Of a DNA stretch of 64,000 nt, positions 13,610 to 26,336 are shown piece by piece. The stretch is from Tigriopus japonicus (lineage: Eukaryota > Arthropoda > Copepoda > Harpacticoida > Harpacticidae), in contig CM021319.1 in NCBI GenBank assembly GCA_010645155.1, forward strand, positions 8,441,522 to 8,505,521. Reading direction: 5' to 3'. Each line of letters starts with the position of its first letter. The stretch's first letter is position 1. The notes beneath the pieces are model-generated. The model had not been told where the DNA came from. It saw only the letters and a program-made list of their open reading frames with translations, and ran no database searches. Made by a program: the position numbers and the translations under genes.

Positions 13610-16600
13610 TTACAAGCCGCTTTCTCTGTTGTACAAGAAATGACTCTTTTCAGGGTTGCCGCCTAGTTTGAGGATTGAGGGCTGATTTGGCCGATCGGGC
13701 AAACGACGTTTGGCACCAGCTGCGTTGACAACAGGACGACGATTCGGGTGGTTCTGAATATTGGAATAGAAGTGCTCCTCATTGGATCCTCTGATTTCCG
13801 TCCGGGAATGTTGAGACGATGTGACGAGTTCCTCAATATTGGAATTATGAGCCTTCAACCTAACTTCTTGGGCTTGATATGCGGATAATCCTGGGTGAGG
13901 GCGCCTCTGGTTGAGACGACCGAGGTTTTCTAGAGGGTCCGTGTAAAAGTCTTCATCTTCATCTGACTCTGTAAGTATACAAGAAAGAAGAAATAGGTGC
14001 AATGTATTGGGAATCGTCGGTCCAATCTTCCGTGGGTTTGGAGTTCGATACCAAATGTTTTCATAGAGGGTATATTGTGTGACGAGCACTTTTTAGATCA
14101 ATTTTCTCTTTTTTAGTGGGAGAAAGCTCTTGGGAAACATGGTCACATATTTCACTTTGGAAGAATTCACTGACAAAAGGCCTTTTCCTCTCGTTGTCTT
14201 TCACAATATTTGACGGATAGAGAGTGCAAACACTTTGAATTACGTTATCTCCGCAACGTTTTATCCCTAAGGCAATTCGAATCATGAAGAAAACGGGGAA
14301 GATGAGCAACATCCGTAAGGAAAAAAGCAGCCCTTTCAACAGTTTATTGCATATTAAAACCTTTTAGATGGAAGCCTGTCTGGTTTCAGAGAATTGGGGT
14401 TCAGAGTTCACTCTAGAGCAAAAGTTAGGCTTCTTTCAAAATGTACTTTTTTTCTTCAGAGTTATGAAAAAGAAGCAACCTCATTTTTTCAAGCTTGGCC
14501 AAATTTCCGGTCTCTTTCGTCGAAAACTAATATTCTCATTTGGGATTTATTCGACGCATAGCGGAGAGGCCCCAAAGAGAAAAACGCGTCTTTGGTCGAC
14601 ATTCCAAACTTTTCTTTGGCAATCTTTAATACTGGACTTGGTGACGGCCAGGAAGTATTCGAGACAAAAAGGAGACGCGTTTCAGGTCCAATCTTGAGCT
14701 AGCTTGACGATTCAAATGGCAGAGGCATTCAATTTGCTAAGCATGGAAGGTAACTTTGGTCCTCGTTGCCTCAAGTTGGTGAGAGTTTGTCAGAGATGAG
14801 GAAGAAAGGAACAAACTTCAAAGACGAGGACAACGACAACGACGACAACGACGACAACGACGACAACACCGACATTTACAAGGCTAATTTCCTGCTTCAT
14901 TACCTAAACCGACCGCCTGTATGCCTACTGGCTCAGAAAATTAGTTGCAAACAGTCGCAAAATTAGTTTGCATCGTTGAACTCTCGGGAAAGGCCCAAAA
15001 ACATGACGGGCGGACTACATCTCGTTGCCTTTTCTACACAAGACCCCTTTTAAAAACCCTTTTGTTGACGATCAAATAGGTCGGTGTCCAAACTGCTTAT
15101 TTATCACAAAGTACACACCAATTTCGGACTCGAGCAAGTTGCCGGTCTCCCATGGAGGTCGATCAGAGGCCGGAATTCTAAGTTCACTTCGAGAACTTCC
15201 GTCCTCCTCTCGAACACTTTTCAATGAAATGCCTTGGTTGGAGCTGGTTTCGGAATGTTGCCGTAGGTCCTTTATTTGTTCCCGCAACGTCCACAACTGG
15301 TTCAATAAGCTCATATCCAGTTGGCGCAAGGCCACCTAAAAGCAAAAAGAAAATTATCTTTTAGATCCTGCGTTATGGTTAAGGCTGAACAAGGTCATTA
15401 AAGAACAACGCTACCGTTTCGGCTTTTCAAATGACAGAGTTGTTTGGGTTTGTTTTATTGCTGAAAATGGCGGCAGGTTCGAATTGACACCAACTCAAAC
15501 AGATTACTGAAAAACAAATTTTTTAGTTGTGGCGTCACCAAAAACGCCCTCTGCGAAGGATTACCCGACAAAATTCTAAAAAACCAATTGTTTCACAAGT
15601 ATGAAATATATACAAAGCAAATAATTTTCTTGAAGTTTGATTCACAGAGTCAATCCAGAAAATACAGAGTGAGTCATCCAAAGATCACGGATCAAACATT
15701 ACTGTTTCCTTGGTCTGCTAGCTCAGCTACAACTATGTAATACTTTGAGATCCCATTATGTCCTTTTATGTAAGCAACCAATTTTGGATTCACAAATGAA
15801 CCTCTGACCCAAGATCATGTGAGATAACCTGATACTTAGGGCGTTCCTTGTTCCTTGGAAAAAACTAAAGACGTCCAATATTGGGCCAGATTTTGTGTCA
15901 GATTTCGCTCTTTGGTATTATGTTCTAGATTGGTTCATCTTCGACCATATCACATTTTGATGACATGTCATTCTCCATTCAACCGCATGATCCCAGGATC
16001 CAACGGATGGGCGTACTCTTGTCACAGGGGTCCCCAAGGTATTAATATTCGATCCCGGCAGCTTACCCATATTCAATCTCTAAGGGACTAGACATCTCTA
16101 TAATTTTATTGCCCCAGCCTGTTGCCCATGTACATGTATGGTTACATGCCTTTCCCAAGGGCAACTGTGGTACTTTACGTGTCTGGTATTGCCATGCTAG
16201 ACTATTAATAAACCACTCAAAGATGACTGCAGAACTGTACATATTCACCATCACGATAAATCGTGTTCCAATTACGTTCCTCCGCCATATCTAAGCAACT
16301 GAGCCAAACGTCTCTCACGTACAGCATCATTGACATAGTGTCCTTACCTTTGATTTTGAGGCCCTTATTGAACCTCGTGTCGTAATGTAAAACAGACTCT
16401 ATAATTTTCCTAAATCGTCCATAAATGATTGGCCACGGCCGTTTGAATAATCCAAAAGTAGAAAGATTCGTTTCTTTAATTTGTGTAATGTTGGTTTGAA
16501 TTGGTAATAGAGTGTGCTTTTTGACTTCAATTGTGTTTGGACAGACCTCTCTACCTAAAGTAACACAGCGGCAAGATGAAGGACCCCATCAGTCTTGGGC

Positions 16601-19600
16601 CAAGATCCAAACTTCCAAAGATCCAAGGGCGTGCCAAATTTACCATTACGACGTGGCTTTGAGTTTGGCCAACCTTTCCGAAAGCACTCAGAAATACTTA
16701 ATCAACGGAAAGTGAAACTAACTTTCCAGGGCGAAATGTCATCCCCTGATTTCACACCAATAATAAAGGATAGTAGTGTTGATATAAGTTGGCAAAATTT
16801 CGTATAGGTTTTCTTCTTGTCTTTAGAATTTGCTTGAGACGTGCTTTTGGTGCAAGTTATGATGAATGGAAATTTAGGTCGTGTTTTTGTTTCGAGGTTG
16901 AAGGTCTTATTTTCACTAAAAAGGCGACTAATTACGCCGTCGATTATGGTTGAGAGGATCGAGGCGCTTTCTGATCTAAACTCCGGTTTTGGTGCGCCAA
17001 TGTTTGGCTCTCATTTAGAAGCTCTTTTAGTTCATCACTACATAATGGTGAACCAATAATTGGATGCGAGAAAGACCCGGGAGACCACGCAGAACTTGTT
17101 TATGTGGCTTACAGGGTTGTTTTAAAGTAAAGCCCCCAAAACTTTAATGGCATTTTGTGAGAAAAGAAGACGATGAAGCTAACTTGAGGTCCAAATATCT
17201 TTAAAACAGTATAGCTTTTAACCCAACATTTCGTTTTCGTCGTCTAATGAATTCCAGCATTATTAGTCCTTCTCGCGGGCGCTCAAAATACGGCTGCTTT
17301 TTTAAAATAGAGCGGGCGTACCTTGGGAGTCTCTCATGAAAAGAAAATCATAATTTTATGAGTCAATCGATTTCAAAATTATTTTGCCTGTGTGTACCTT
17401 AAATTGCTTTCTTCAATTAATATCAGTACAATTTAATCACAAATGTAATGTGTCACGAATGATTCTTGATTTAGAATGGGACTCCAATTCGTGACAACCC
17501 TGTATAAATCAAGACCTGGCATTGTTGTGCGTTTGTATCCCATGGGGCTACAGAAACCGATTGAGAGTACACAAATATTCCACTGTTTCTAAATCGGAAT
17601 GAGTGTATTCGTTGTTTCCGACTGCTTCAAGGAAATTGAACTCCAGCGACAAGCATTTTCTTCATAATGGTAATGGTTCCATTAGAAAACAAATCCGGTT
17701 CCATTACGAGTGCTAATCCCAAGGAGCACATGCAACCGACAGGAATTTACCAATTATCGGTGAATAGTATTTATTCACATGTCAGTTATTAAGTGCTAGT
17801 TGGTATTACGTGTGGGTAAGCAAGCAATACTGCTTCGGTGCTGTTTCGACGTGCTTTCCATAAACTTGATAGTTTCCTTCATGCAACTGATGCAAGCTCA
17901 CCAAATGAATGGTTCGTCAATCATATTTTCAGAGCAAATGTTGACCATTCTTCATCGTAAAAAAGTCACGGGGTATCATTCTCAAGAGTCCCTGTCTGTT
18001 CAAAATGAGCTCTGGATGTTCTGTTGTTTTTAGCCTCGATAAAGCGCTTGTTATGTTCCGAACACAATATTGTTCCAGCCGTCGGCGACTTTTGTCGCCG
18101 AAAAAAGATTTCTCAGCCATTGACTTCTCTTTGTTGCTCGTCTTACTTCAAATCCCTCCCTGATATCAAAGAACTTCTCGAGGATATCTAACCATCATGT
18201 CAGTGACAGGAACATCATCTTTATCGTCGTAAGATTTGGACCGAACATCCCGGTTAGCATCTCTTTTGCTGAAAAACCATTTTCAAAAAACGACTCCTCC
18301 CATTCCATATTGGAACTAGATTGGAATTTGTTCTCAAGATTCCAAAATGTGCATCGCTGTAAGGTGCAATGGTTGGATGTGTGCAATGATATCTGATCTA
18401 TGTCTTGCTTTTAAAAATCCTGTCCAAAGAATAACTACGAAGATGGAACCCGTTCATTTCATTGCCTGTTCTCGAATTGGACAAATTTGTCGGGGATTTT
18501 CTCTCTCGAGTAGATCGTGGGGTGTATTTCGTGACAGATCCGAGGTTCTGGCCTCTTTAAGACCGATACTCAATGATTTATTCGTTGAGCACTCATAATT
18601 ACCGAAGGCAAACCACAGTCGGGGTCTTAAGATTGCTTAAATACTTTTGACATGCACAAGAACAATTCTGATAATGGTCCCTTTTCTTACGTCATGAATT
18701 ATCCTTGATTGTTGGAATTGGTCTTATTTGGTAATGGCAATTGGGATGACTTAACGAGAGCCATACAGTCGTGGTTGAATGTGAAAAATAAGGCCTTTTA
18801 AGATTGACTTCCAGGCCATTAATGTGAATCCAAGAGCCGACAAAGGTTGAACGCGGTGCTTTGTCAGCACATTTGAAAAACGAACATTTAAAGCACGACG
18901 AGCAGAGAAGACAGACAATTGTAGTGAGCGTGCAAAGCTGAATCGCTCATGCATTTCTTCAATTCCCAAGGCAAATCATGTGCAAGAAATTCAATCAAGC
19001 GCTTTAGCTCTTCCCACGTAAATGAGATGAAACGAGCTCTTTATCCTATTTAGAGCATAATTCAATTAAGGTTAGAGAGAGTGGCATTTTCTGGTCATTA
19101 GTTGTTGCACGGAATTTACTGGTATCTCTTCTAAGACTTTGAGAACTAAAAGATGTTGCTAGGAACAAAAGACTATATTCCACTAAACGAAAGCGATTTC
19201 ATGATCAAACTTTTGCCATATGAACCCACCACTACTAGATTAGATGGGTTTGAAGAAAGTATAGAACAGGGGTCGGCAACCGTAAGAAGACAAGGGCCTA
19301 CAAACGTAACTGATTTTGCGGCGGGCCCCCATTCTTAAACCAAAGGGAGGTACTTGTAGTTCGATAGAAATTCAGTAAAACAAAGGGATTGCTCAATGAA
19401 AAACGTCAAATATTTTTTTGCCCATTTCAAGCCCTTTCTTAGCTAACTTCAAACATATTTTTCGTGTATTTGGCTTCTTGAAATATCTCTTTTTCTGTCA
19501 TTTTTTGAGCCATAAATTATTCTGGTTGCAAAAATAGGCAGCACATAGCCTCGCATTGAACCAAATCATTTAAGAATGAAACATAACTTGCCAATAATTG

Positions 19601-22600
19601 AGAATTGCAATAATCTCGTTTGTAAATTCCACCCCCTTCAACTAGAAAGAAGAAAAATCCAAAATAAATCTTAGAACTTTCAAACATATGCTGCATAAAG
19701 GCTATTGCAGGACGTGTTTTTTAATATTTACCATGGAAACCATCAAAAGGCGTTACGCCCACTCTATGTAGCGAGAAGCAATATACTTTGGGGCCCACCA
19801 AAATACCGGTATATCTGAGGGCCAGAGGTTGCCGACCCCTAGCCTAGGGAATATGACGCCTTTTTTTAAATGGTTTTGTTTTGGCTCTTGTTTGTCAACT
19901 TTATACGGTAAATGATAATAATAAAGGGTTTACTGTTGATAAACAGACGTCTTGAATGATTTCAAGGCACGATGGATCACTTTTGTTTTGAAGAAAATGA
20001 TTCAAATTCTCTATGTAAGAGTAGAGGGCAACCATTTCCCCGTACCTGGGGGCTTTGCAATACCATTACGTGGCCGGCGAGGGCGTTATCTGGAAGCCGG
20101 TGAGTACTTTATTTGTAAGCCAGGTGAGGGCGTTCTTCATTGATGGCAATCCCAGCAAGATGAGTATGGAAATTCCAGTTTGTAGCCGGTGAGAGCGTTC
20201 TTTGTAAGCCGGTGAGGGCGTTAATCTCCACAGACGTGACTAATTTATGGAGTTTAGCCTTAGCCTCCTCGTGTTGGTGGAGGTTGTCACGTCCCACGAC
20301 CTTGTCTTCAATTGGTCGTGGTCCCCGTTGTGGGTGGGGGGTGGTTGCAAAGCACTTGAATTTCTACATGACCGAGAAATAAACACTTGATCCAAATTCA
20401 CAATCGAGTTCAAATTCTAAATGCCAAATGATAGTCTTGATCAAAGAATGTGCAATGTCGAGAATTTTGAGAAGAGTACCGATCTGCACGTCTGACTTCT
20501 TCGAATTCTCAGGCTAAACTCTCATAAGGTATAATAAATATAACTCTCTATAAGGTGGCATTTTAAGTACCTTAATTTCAAAATTTGTATTGATCATTTC
20601 ATAATCATAATTTCATTACTAGGAAGCCCACTTGAAATTTTGGCAAGGAAAAATTGACTTAACTAGGTGGTTGAGTGCACACTTTCCGAAGCATGAAGCC
20701 AATTCAAAGGCCACTTAACCCCTAATCTGACTAACGTTTGAGTCTTTGGCCTGAAAAAGGGGCCTTTCTTGGCCCAGAGGCTCAAGGATTGCCTGAACTC
20801 GGGGTCACAGATGTGTGTTGCACGTTAGATAGTGCGAAAAAGCAATAACCCATAGCGCTTGGCAGTGCAGATTTATGAGTTTTTTTTTCCTTTTAGCATG
20901 AAAGTGTTTCGGCAAGAAATTTGGAAAGTACTCCATATAGCGTCCTATCCATCTACTGTTTGGATCCAAATCGGCTTAAGTTTGCTTTGGTTGGGATCTT
21001 GAGGCTCTTCAAGTAAAAAAGCTGCGAGGGGCTCTGAATGAGATCTATGGCGGGGATTAGCAACAGGCGATGCAATAACAAATTCAGGAGACTTTGATCT
21101 ATGAACCCTTTACAAAAAGGATATAGTCCAGACGGTCGGGAAAAAAAAAATAGTGACTCCACACGAAACATATTGGACACTTGATTCGCTCTTCTTCGAG
21201 TTCTTCGAGCTATCTAACCATGCACACTTCGCTTCTGTTGTAAGATAGTCGTAAATCTAAAAGGCTCGACCAATTCTCCAATGAGAGGAACGATCATGTG
21301 GCCAAGTATTCTTTATTGCCATGGGATCACTGTCGATCTCAATTCTCAGACAAAAGATACGATCTTCATTGAAAAGCAAGCCAGTTCGAATGCACTTTCA
21401 CGTTCCACTTACTAAATCGGTGAATGTCACGAAAGATGATACTACCAACTCGTGAAATGATATTTCGCTCCATCCCTTACTACATGAAATATTTTTCCGG
21501 TTTCTTTTGCCAACAGGTTGCATCAATCATCAAATCCATGGACCAACAACGAATATTTGACATTATTCGAATTCCTTCAAACCCAAGACAACCAACTTAT
21601 TTTACATGTTGAGCCTCAAGTTTATTGTTCCTCAGGAAAATCTTAAAGAGTAAGTTGGCAATGCTTAGCGGTAAAGCGATTTATCCTGTATTTTTTCAGA
21701 CCTTTTTAGTCAAAATATAGGCTTGGCTTCATCTTATATGAATAGTAAAATAGTTAATGTCGTCTCCATCAACTATAGATGTCCTTGGCCTTGACAACCA
21801 CAAGAACTCGAGGAAAACTTTCAAATCAGATTTTCTTTTGCCGAACCTTTCGTGCAGAAACGCCATTTCTCCAATCTCTCATACATCAGTTCACTTGAGC
21901 TTCTTCACTAAAGTTTATGTTTGAAGTCCAACCTAAGCAAACTAACTAGGATGCTCACATGCACCTAAAGGCCAATGAATTGGAACTTCAGAGATGAACC
22001 CTAGATGTAATTAATAACTCAGATTGATTACAAGAAAGTACTTGAATTTCGGGTGATTGAGAGTGAAGAAATTTAAGTTGGATTTTTTTCACAATGGGAA
22101 ATTTGAAAAGGATGTCAAAAGCAAGTAATTAAGTTTGAAGATATCCCAAAATCAGAATTTCCAAATAGACACAATTTTCAGGGATTTCTTGTCAAGGGCA
22201 GAGTTTCAAAACCAAGTAGCCATTGATGAATAAGGATTCAGAGTCACCATATCTTGCACCTTTGCGCCAATTTGACACTTTTTGAATTCTAGTTAGCGCG
22301 AAAAAGATGACAATTTATGTTGTAAATTGCACTTTTTCAAATAATAATGGCGCTTTTTCACTTGATCTATATGGAAGCATGGTAAGGATGGCTGACCAAA
22401 TTTTGACCCCGGGTGGATTTGACAACAAATCAATCAAAAACATTTATCCGCCCCCAACTGTTGCTTTCGATTATCATTGGAGCCGAATTGGTCTTATTTT
22501 CACCTCTCGTTTTGGGTCTCACGAGAAAGGAGGGACCTGAAAGTTTCAATCTATCTTCGTTTTGCCCTTTGCTAGGTTCCGCAGGGAAACTTCTTCGTTG

Positions 22601-24493
22601 TGCCAAAAATGAACTGGTCCTTTCAATTCGTTCGTGGTCGTGGTGGTTGAACATCTCATTTACACGCACACACACACACACACACACACATCAAACCACT
22701 TGACGACCAACCATCAGAGTGAAAAAACTTGGACTGAATTTTGACTTTTGATCCGAGAGTTTGGCGAGAAGCTATAAATAAGACTTACAAGGAAATACGC
22801 CTTCTTCTTCTTTGGTAAATAAAATGTATTGAAGAGTAGTTATACAGCCAAAGTTGCAAAATGAAGTGCAATATGATTTTGAATTTGGTATGCGAAGCAG
22901 TTTTCAACCGAGATTAACGGAAAACATTTAGAACTTAGGCGATAAATTGGCAAGGATTCTGGGATTTGAAGAAATTCTGGTCACGTCATTTCGGCTTGGA
23001 TGAACATCACTTCTGTGCGGATTTGTAACACGAGTACCTTCGGATGAAGAGTTTCTTTGAAACTGATCCTGGCTGAAGAAGTCCCGCTTTTCTTTTATCT
23101 TGGTTTAATAAAAAAGGAAACTCAGAATGTGAAGCATCCGGAGATCCAAAAGTAAGGAAACCCACGCAAAGGAAGGTTCTACCAATTTCCTCGAGAGACT
23201 TTGGCTAATAAGGCCACAATGTTGTAAAGAAATCTAGCCAATCATCCTCGCTTGGCCTTTTTATGGTTAGATTTCTTTTCCTTTTCGAAACTCAAGACAA
23301 GCTGCCAGATTTAAAACATTGTGAAGGTCTGCAACATGTGTATAAATCTTGAAAACTTCCCCCTCTCAAAAACAACAGATCCTGATTTCTTTCGCTTAGT
23401 TTGATTTGAATTGGAACAGATCTTCAGATTAGTTTTTTGAGGATGTGGATCAAACTTTGGGCAAACACTGACTGAGACGAGAAAAAGTTAGCTAATAAAT
23501 GCATCTCAGAGCCCCACTTACGATTCTTTCCTCCCACAAATCTCCATATATTTCCAAGCTTGTACCTTCTTCAGCAACTTGATGTCTAAATGCCCTATCC
23601 AATCTGTTTTTTTCTCTTACCCAACTACAAACACTCACCATCTCCTTGCGTAGAATGACCAAATTCGAATCCAGTGACCCTGGACGCATCAAGGAACTCC
23701 TCTTCTGCCCATTCTGCCCATTCACAACACTGCCAGCCCCATTCATAACCGGTTGACGTAAAAGGGCCGCTGGAATTTCTTCTTGAGACCAAGACCTTTC
23801 TGATCCCGAGGATGCGTTGGACCCGCCCAAACCACCATCAAAACTGCTTCGTTGACTGGAGATGGTGGATGATTTGGATCCACTTGGAGCCGACATCGCC
23901 GGAGGGGTTTGGAAAATCTGCCGAGTCGAAATATTAATTTTTAAACCTTCATATGGCCTCAAGGTAAAAGGATAATGTCCAAATGTAGAACTGTGGGAGA
24001 ATTGGAAATGAAATGGATCGGCAGTGAACATTTGGGCATTAAAATGGAAGAGTGTGTCCAGCCCACGCTTTTATTGTTGGATCTGGAAGTGAGTTTACCC
24101 AATTTTCCTTTCTAAATGGGCCCACTTCCATTCTTAGCACACACTATATCCCACAAGACGTTACTACTACTCTTATTTCGAACTAAAAATTTATGAAGCC
24201 TCGTAAATTGCCACACTTGCCTTGGGTGTTTCTTTATTGGGTCTCAAGGGACTTGGATTGGGACTCCCTTGGAGAGTAGACGAGGATGAGTAGCCACTAC
24301 TGGTTCCATTGGACACTAAAACATGTCCAGATTGTGCCTTGGTTCCACTTCCGTTATGTGTGTTATTCGTATGAGGCAACAGACGCTTCAGATCTGCATC
24401 TCGGGCCAAAACTTCGCGGTTGAAATTCAGTAATCCTCCTAAGCCCTTGGGCAATGGAGGAAGGCCCTGTATTGCACTAGCCATGAGATCCAT
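13610..24493 (-). CDS. FAM89/LRAP25-type leucine repeat adaptor protein (four exons)
   Basis: Four minus-strand coding exons join to 375 aa: 24221-24493, 23639-23917, 15119-15335 and 13610-13968. Recognition rests on two motifs shared with animal FAM89A/B. The first is GLPPLPKGLGGLLN in exon 1. The second is the leucine repeat SLDSNLVILRKEM (end of exon 2) running into VALRQLDMSLLNQLWTLREQ (exon 3), with the splice inside it. In mammals FAM89B (LRAP25) is a cytoplasmic adaptor linking MRCK kinase to LIMK1 in actin control; the role here is inferred. The ATG at 24493 follows an in-frame TAA. Intron 1 (303 bp, phase 0) uses an AG|GCAAGT GC-type donor; intron 2 (8,303 bp, phase 0) uses ATG|GTGAGT; intron 3 (1,150 bp, phase 1) uses G|GTGTGT. 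The protein is about twice the vertebrate length: residues 60-165 are Ser/Gly-rich, and the tail begins with the acidic SDEDEDFYTD. The TAA lies inside a good donor (GTAAGA), so a further exon is possible. Confidence 0.9.
14829..14868. repeat. GACGACAAC-type short tandem repeat
   Basis: A run of GAC and AAC triplets with a 9-bp period (GACGACAAC repeated about three times plus flanking partial units) lies in intron 3 of the FAM89-type gene. Confidence 0.85.
15527..15720 (+). repeat. Dispersed repeat, copy 1 of 2
   Basis: This segment aligns by eye, in the same orientation, with 26337-26540. Shared landmarks in order are GGCGTCACCAAAAA (GCGTCACC in one, ACGTCACC in the other), a GGATTACC block, TTCTTGAAGTTTGATTC, AGTCAATCC, GAAAATACAG and a final TCA..GATC..GGATC block. 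The copies differ by many substitutions and small indels, so it looks like an old interspersed element. I see no terminal inverted repeats or coding capacity. It sits in intron 2 of the FAM89-type gene. Confidence 0.65.
19267..19841. mobile_element. Non-autonomous hAT-like DNA transposon
   Basis: The left end reads CAGGGGTCGGCAACC and the right end, read inward on the opposite strand, is TAGGGGTCGGCAACC. These 15-bp terminal inverted repeats differ only at the first base. CAGGGGTCGGCAA-type ends are typical of hAT superfamily elements. The 575-bp interior has no transposase frame, so this is a non-autonomous copy. The 8-bp flanks (GTATAGAA and GCCTAGGG) match at only four positions, so the target site duplication has decayed or the boundary is off by a base. 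It lies in intron 2 of the FAM89-type gene. Confidence 0.65.
20072..20222 (+). repeat. Four copies of a GCCGGTGAGGGCGTT motif
   Basis: Four GC-rich copies of a 15-bp core, with one or two changes each, occur at about 20072-20087, 20114-20133, 20182-20199 and 20204-20222. Three are preceded by TTTGTA(A). Spacing is irregular, so this is a motif cluster rather than a simple tandem array. It stands out against the AT-rich intron 2 of the FAM89-type gene. Confidence 0.75.
22667..22690. repeat. (CA)12 microsatellite
   Basis: Twelve uninterrupted CA dinucleotides, preceded by a short ACACG interruption, lie in intron 2 of the FAM89-type gene. Confidence 0.95.
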
Positions 24494-25688
24494 CCTTCTC
24501 AGTAATGGAGTTTAGAGTCCAAAATCCTAGAAAACCAAGTGGAACATTTTATATTTCGAACATGCAACTCGGAGGATTCCCTTGAGCATAAGAGCTTTTA
24601 ACATTTCAACGTCACGTGTGGGTTTGTGGGCGTCATGTTTCAAAAGTCTTCCCAAAAGATGGACTGGCCTGGAGGCAATTTAACAACCTCTGTTGAGCAG
24701 ACGAACACAAACATTAACAAACCCACTTCTAAACCGCACTATCAAGGGATGCTCCCTTCATTCATCATCTTCAGGCCCTTCATTTGACTCACTTTGACTC
24801 ACTCCAAATCTCAAAAAACTACTCACCTCTCTTCCCCCCAATGGTATTGCTTCGAATACTTTTACACTAAACCATGTGCCAATGACGGTTATGTTTGAAA
24901 ACTGATCGACGTGTTGTTGATATTCACGTCCAATCTCTTGGATTGGCTTCGAGCGAGAAACAAGTAGCAACAAGTTGGAAATATCATAACAGAAGTTGTC
25001 TGTGTGTGTCTCTCATTTACTCACCACTAGCACACAACGTTCTCTTGCGCACCGTACTTGCTACCTAGTGCACTACAGTGGATGCTCTTTGCACTGAGTG
25101 TGGCACTCGAGCAGAAAGATTGCTTACTCTATCCAACGAGTTGGCCAACTATCTCTCTGTCGAAACAGTTAGTAGAACATCGGTGGTAAGTTGGGGAAGA
25201 AGGTGTTTTCTCACCACACCACCTTTCACCTGTTGTGTTGACCAACATTTATACTCCAGATGGTTGCAATATGATCCTTCTTCATAAATTTGCTCATGAA
25301 GGAGTCGAAGAAAGTATGAATCACGAGAGCCAATCAAATTGTGACATCGTTTTAATAATTTTGTTTTGTATTTGTTCATGTTTAGAGAAACCCGTTATTT
25401 AAGCACTCCACGCATCTGTCGTCAAAACCTCATTACTTTAAGGCCTTTACGGTTGACTCACTTACTTCAGACAAATATAATACGAATAAGTGGATATTCA
25501 AATGGTTTTGGGAATTCCCGGCTTTTGGAACTAGTTAGAACACAAGAGAGTTCCTCTTTCTTGGACATTGAACGCCAACATTATTGATCCACATGTACTA
25601 CTTTCAAACTCCCCAAAGTCCCATCTAATAGATAATCCAATTATTGCCTTTGAGTTGGATCTCTAATGTACAATTCTCTCTACTGACT

Positions 25689-25951
25689 CAATGGATGAGT
25701 GTAATCGAACGAATTCAGCCGGGGATTTTGGGGCTAAAATGGCTAGGGATCAGAGTCGAGACTCACCCTCCATAAATATCAAAATTCGTGAGCCCAATTC
25801 GTTTTCTTCATTTTGACAATCAATTGAAATAAGATTTTTTCCTCACGTAGCAAACTAAAACTATGAAATGTCCAAACCTAGTTCTGACCCATCCCTAGCC
25901 ATTTTGGCCCCAGAATCCCTGCTGAATTCGTTCGATTACACTCATCCATTG
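25689..25951. mobile_element. Fold-back (MITE-like) element with about 65-bp terminal inverted repeats
   Basis: The first ~65 bases, starting CAATGGATGAGTGTAATCGA, return almost exactly in reverse complement at the right end, with about five mismatches and one indel. The ~130-bp middle has no coding capacity. Long inverted repeats with a short spacer are typical of MITEs or fold-back elements. I could not identify a clear target site duplication, so the superfamily is unassigned. Confidence 0.7.
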
Positions 25952-26336
25952 TTAGTTGGTCTAGGACCCTGACATAGATACTAGTCATTGTAGGCTAGTA
26001 CACAGTGTCAATGACCCACGCTGGTGATGAGCTGATTCTGACCAAAGTTCAATAATAAATTCTGTGTTGAGTGAGTTGTCAGTCAACCAATGTGAGACAT
26101 CAGTAGGTGCTTGTTTGAACTACACACTAATTAAAAGACACTTTTTACATGTCACCTAGATGCTTCAAATGCATTTGCAGCAGGCTTGAGGATTTTCACA
26201 AACTAAACTTTGCTATCAAATGAGCTAAATGGTTTAGATGTGTTTCTGACAAGAAAACGTTTCCTTTGATTTTGAAATTTTGCTTCCTGCTTGTTGGAGG
26301 ACAACCATAGATAAATAAATCAGATATATCTCATTT

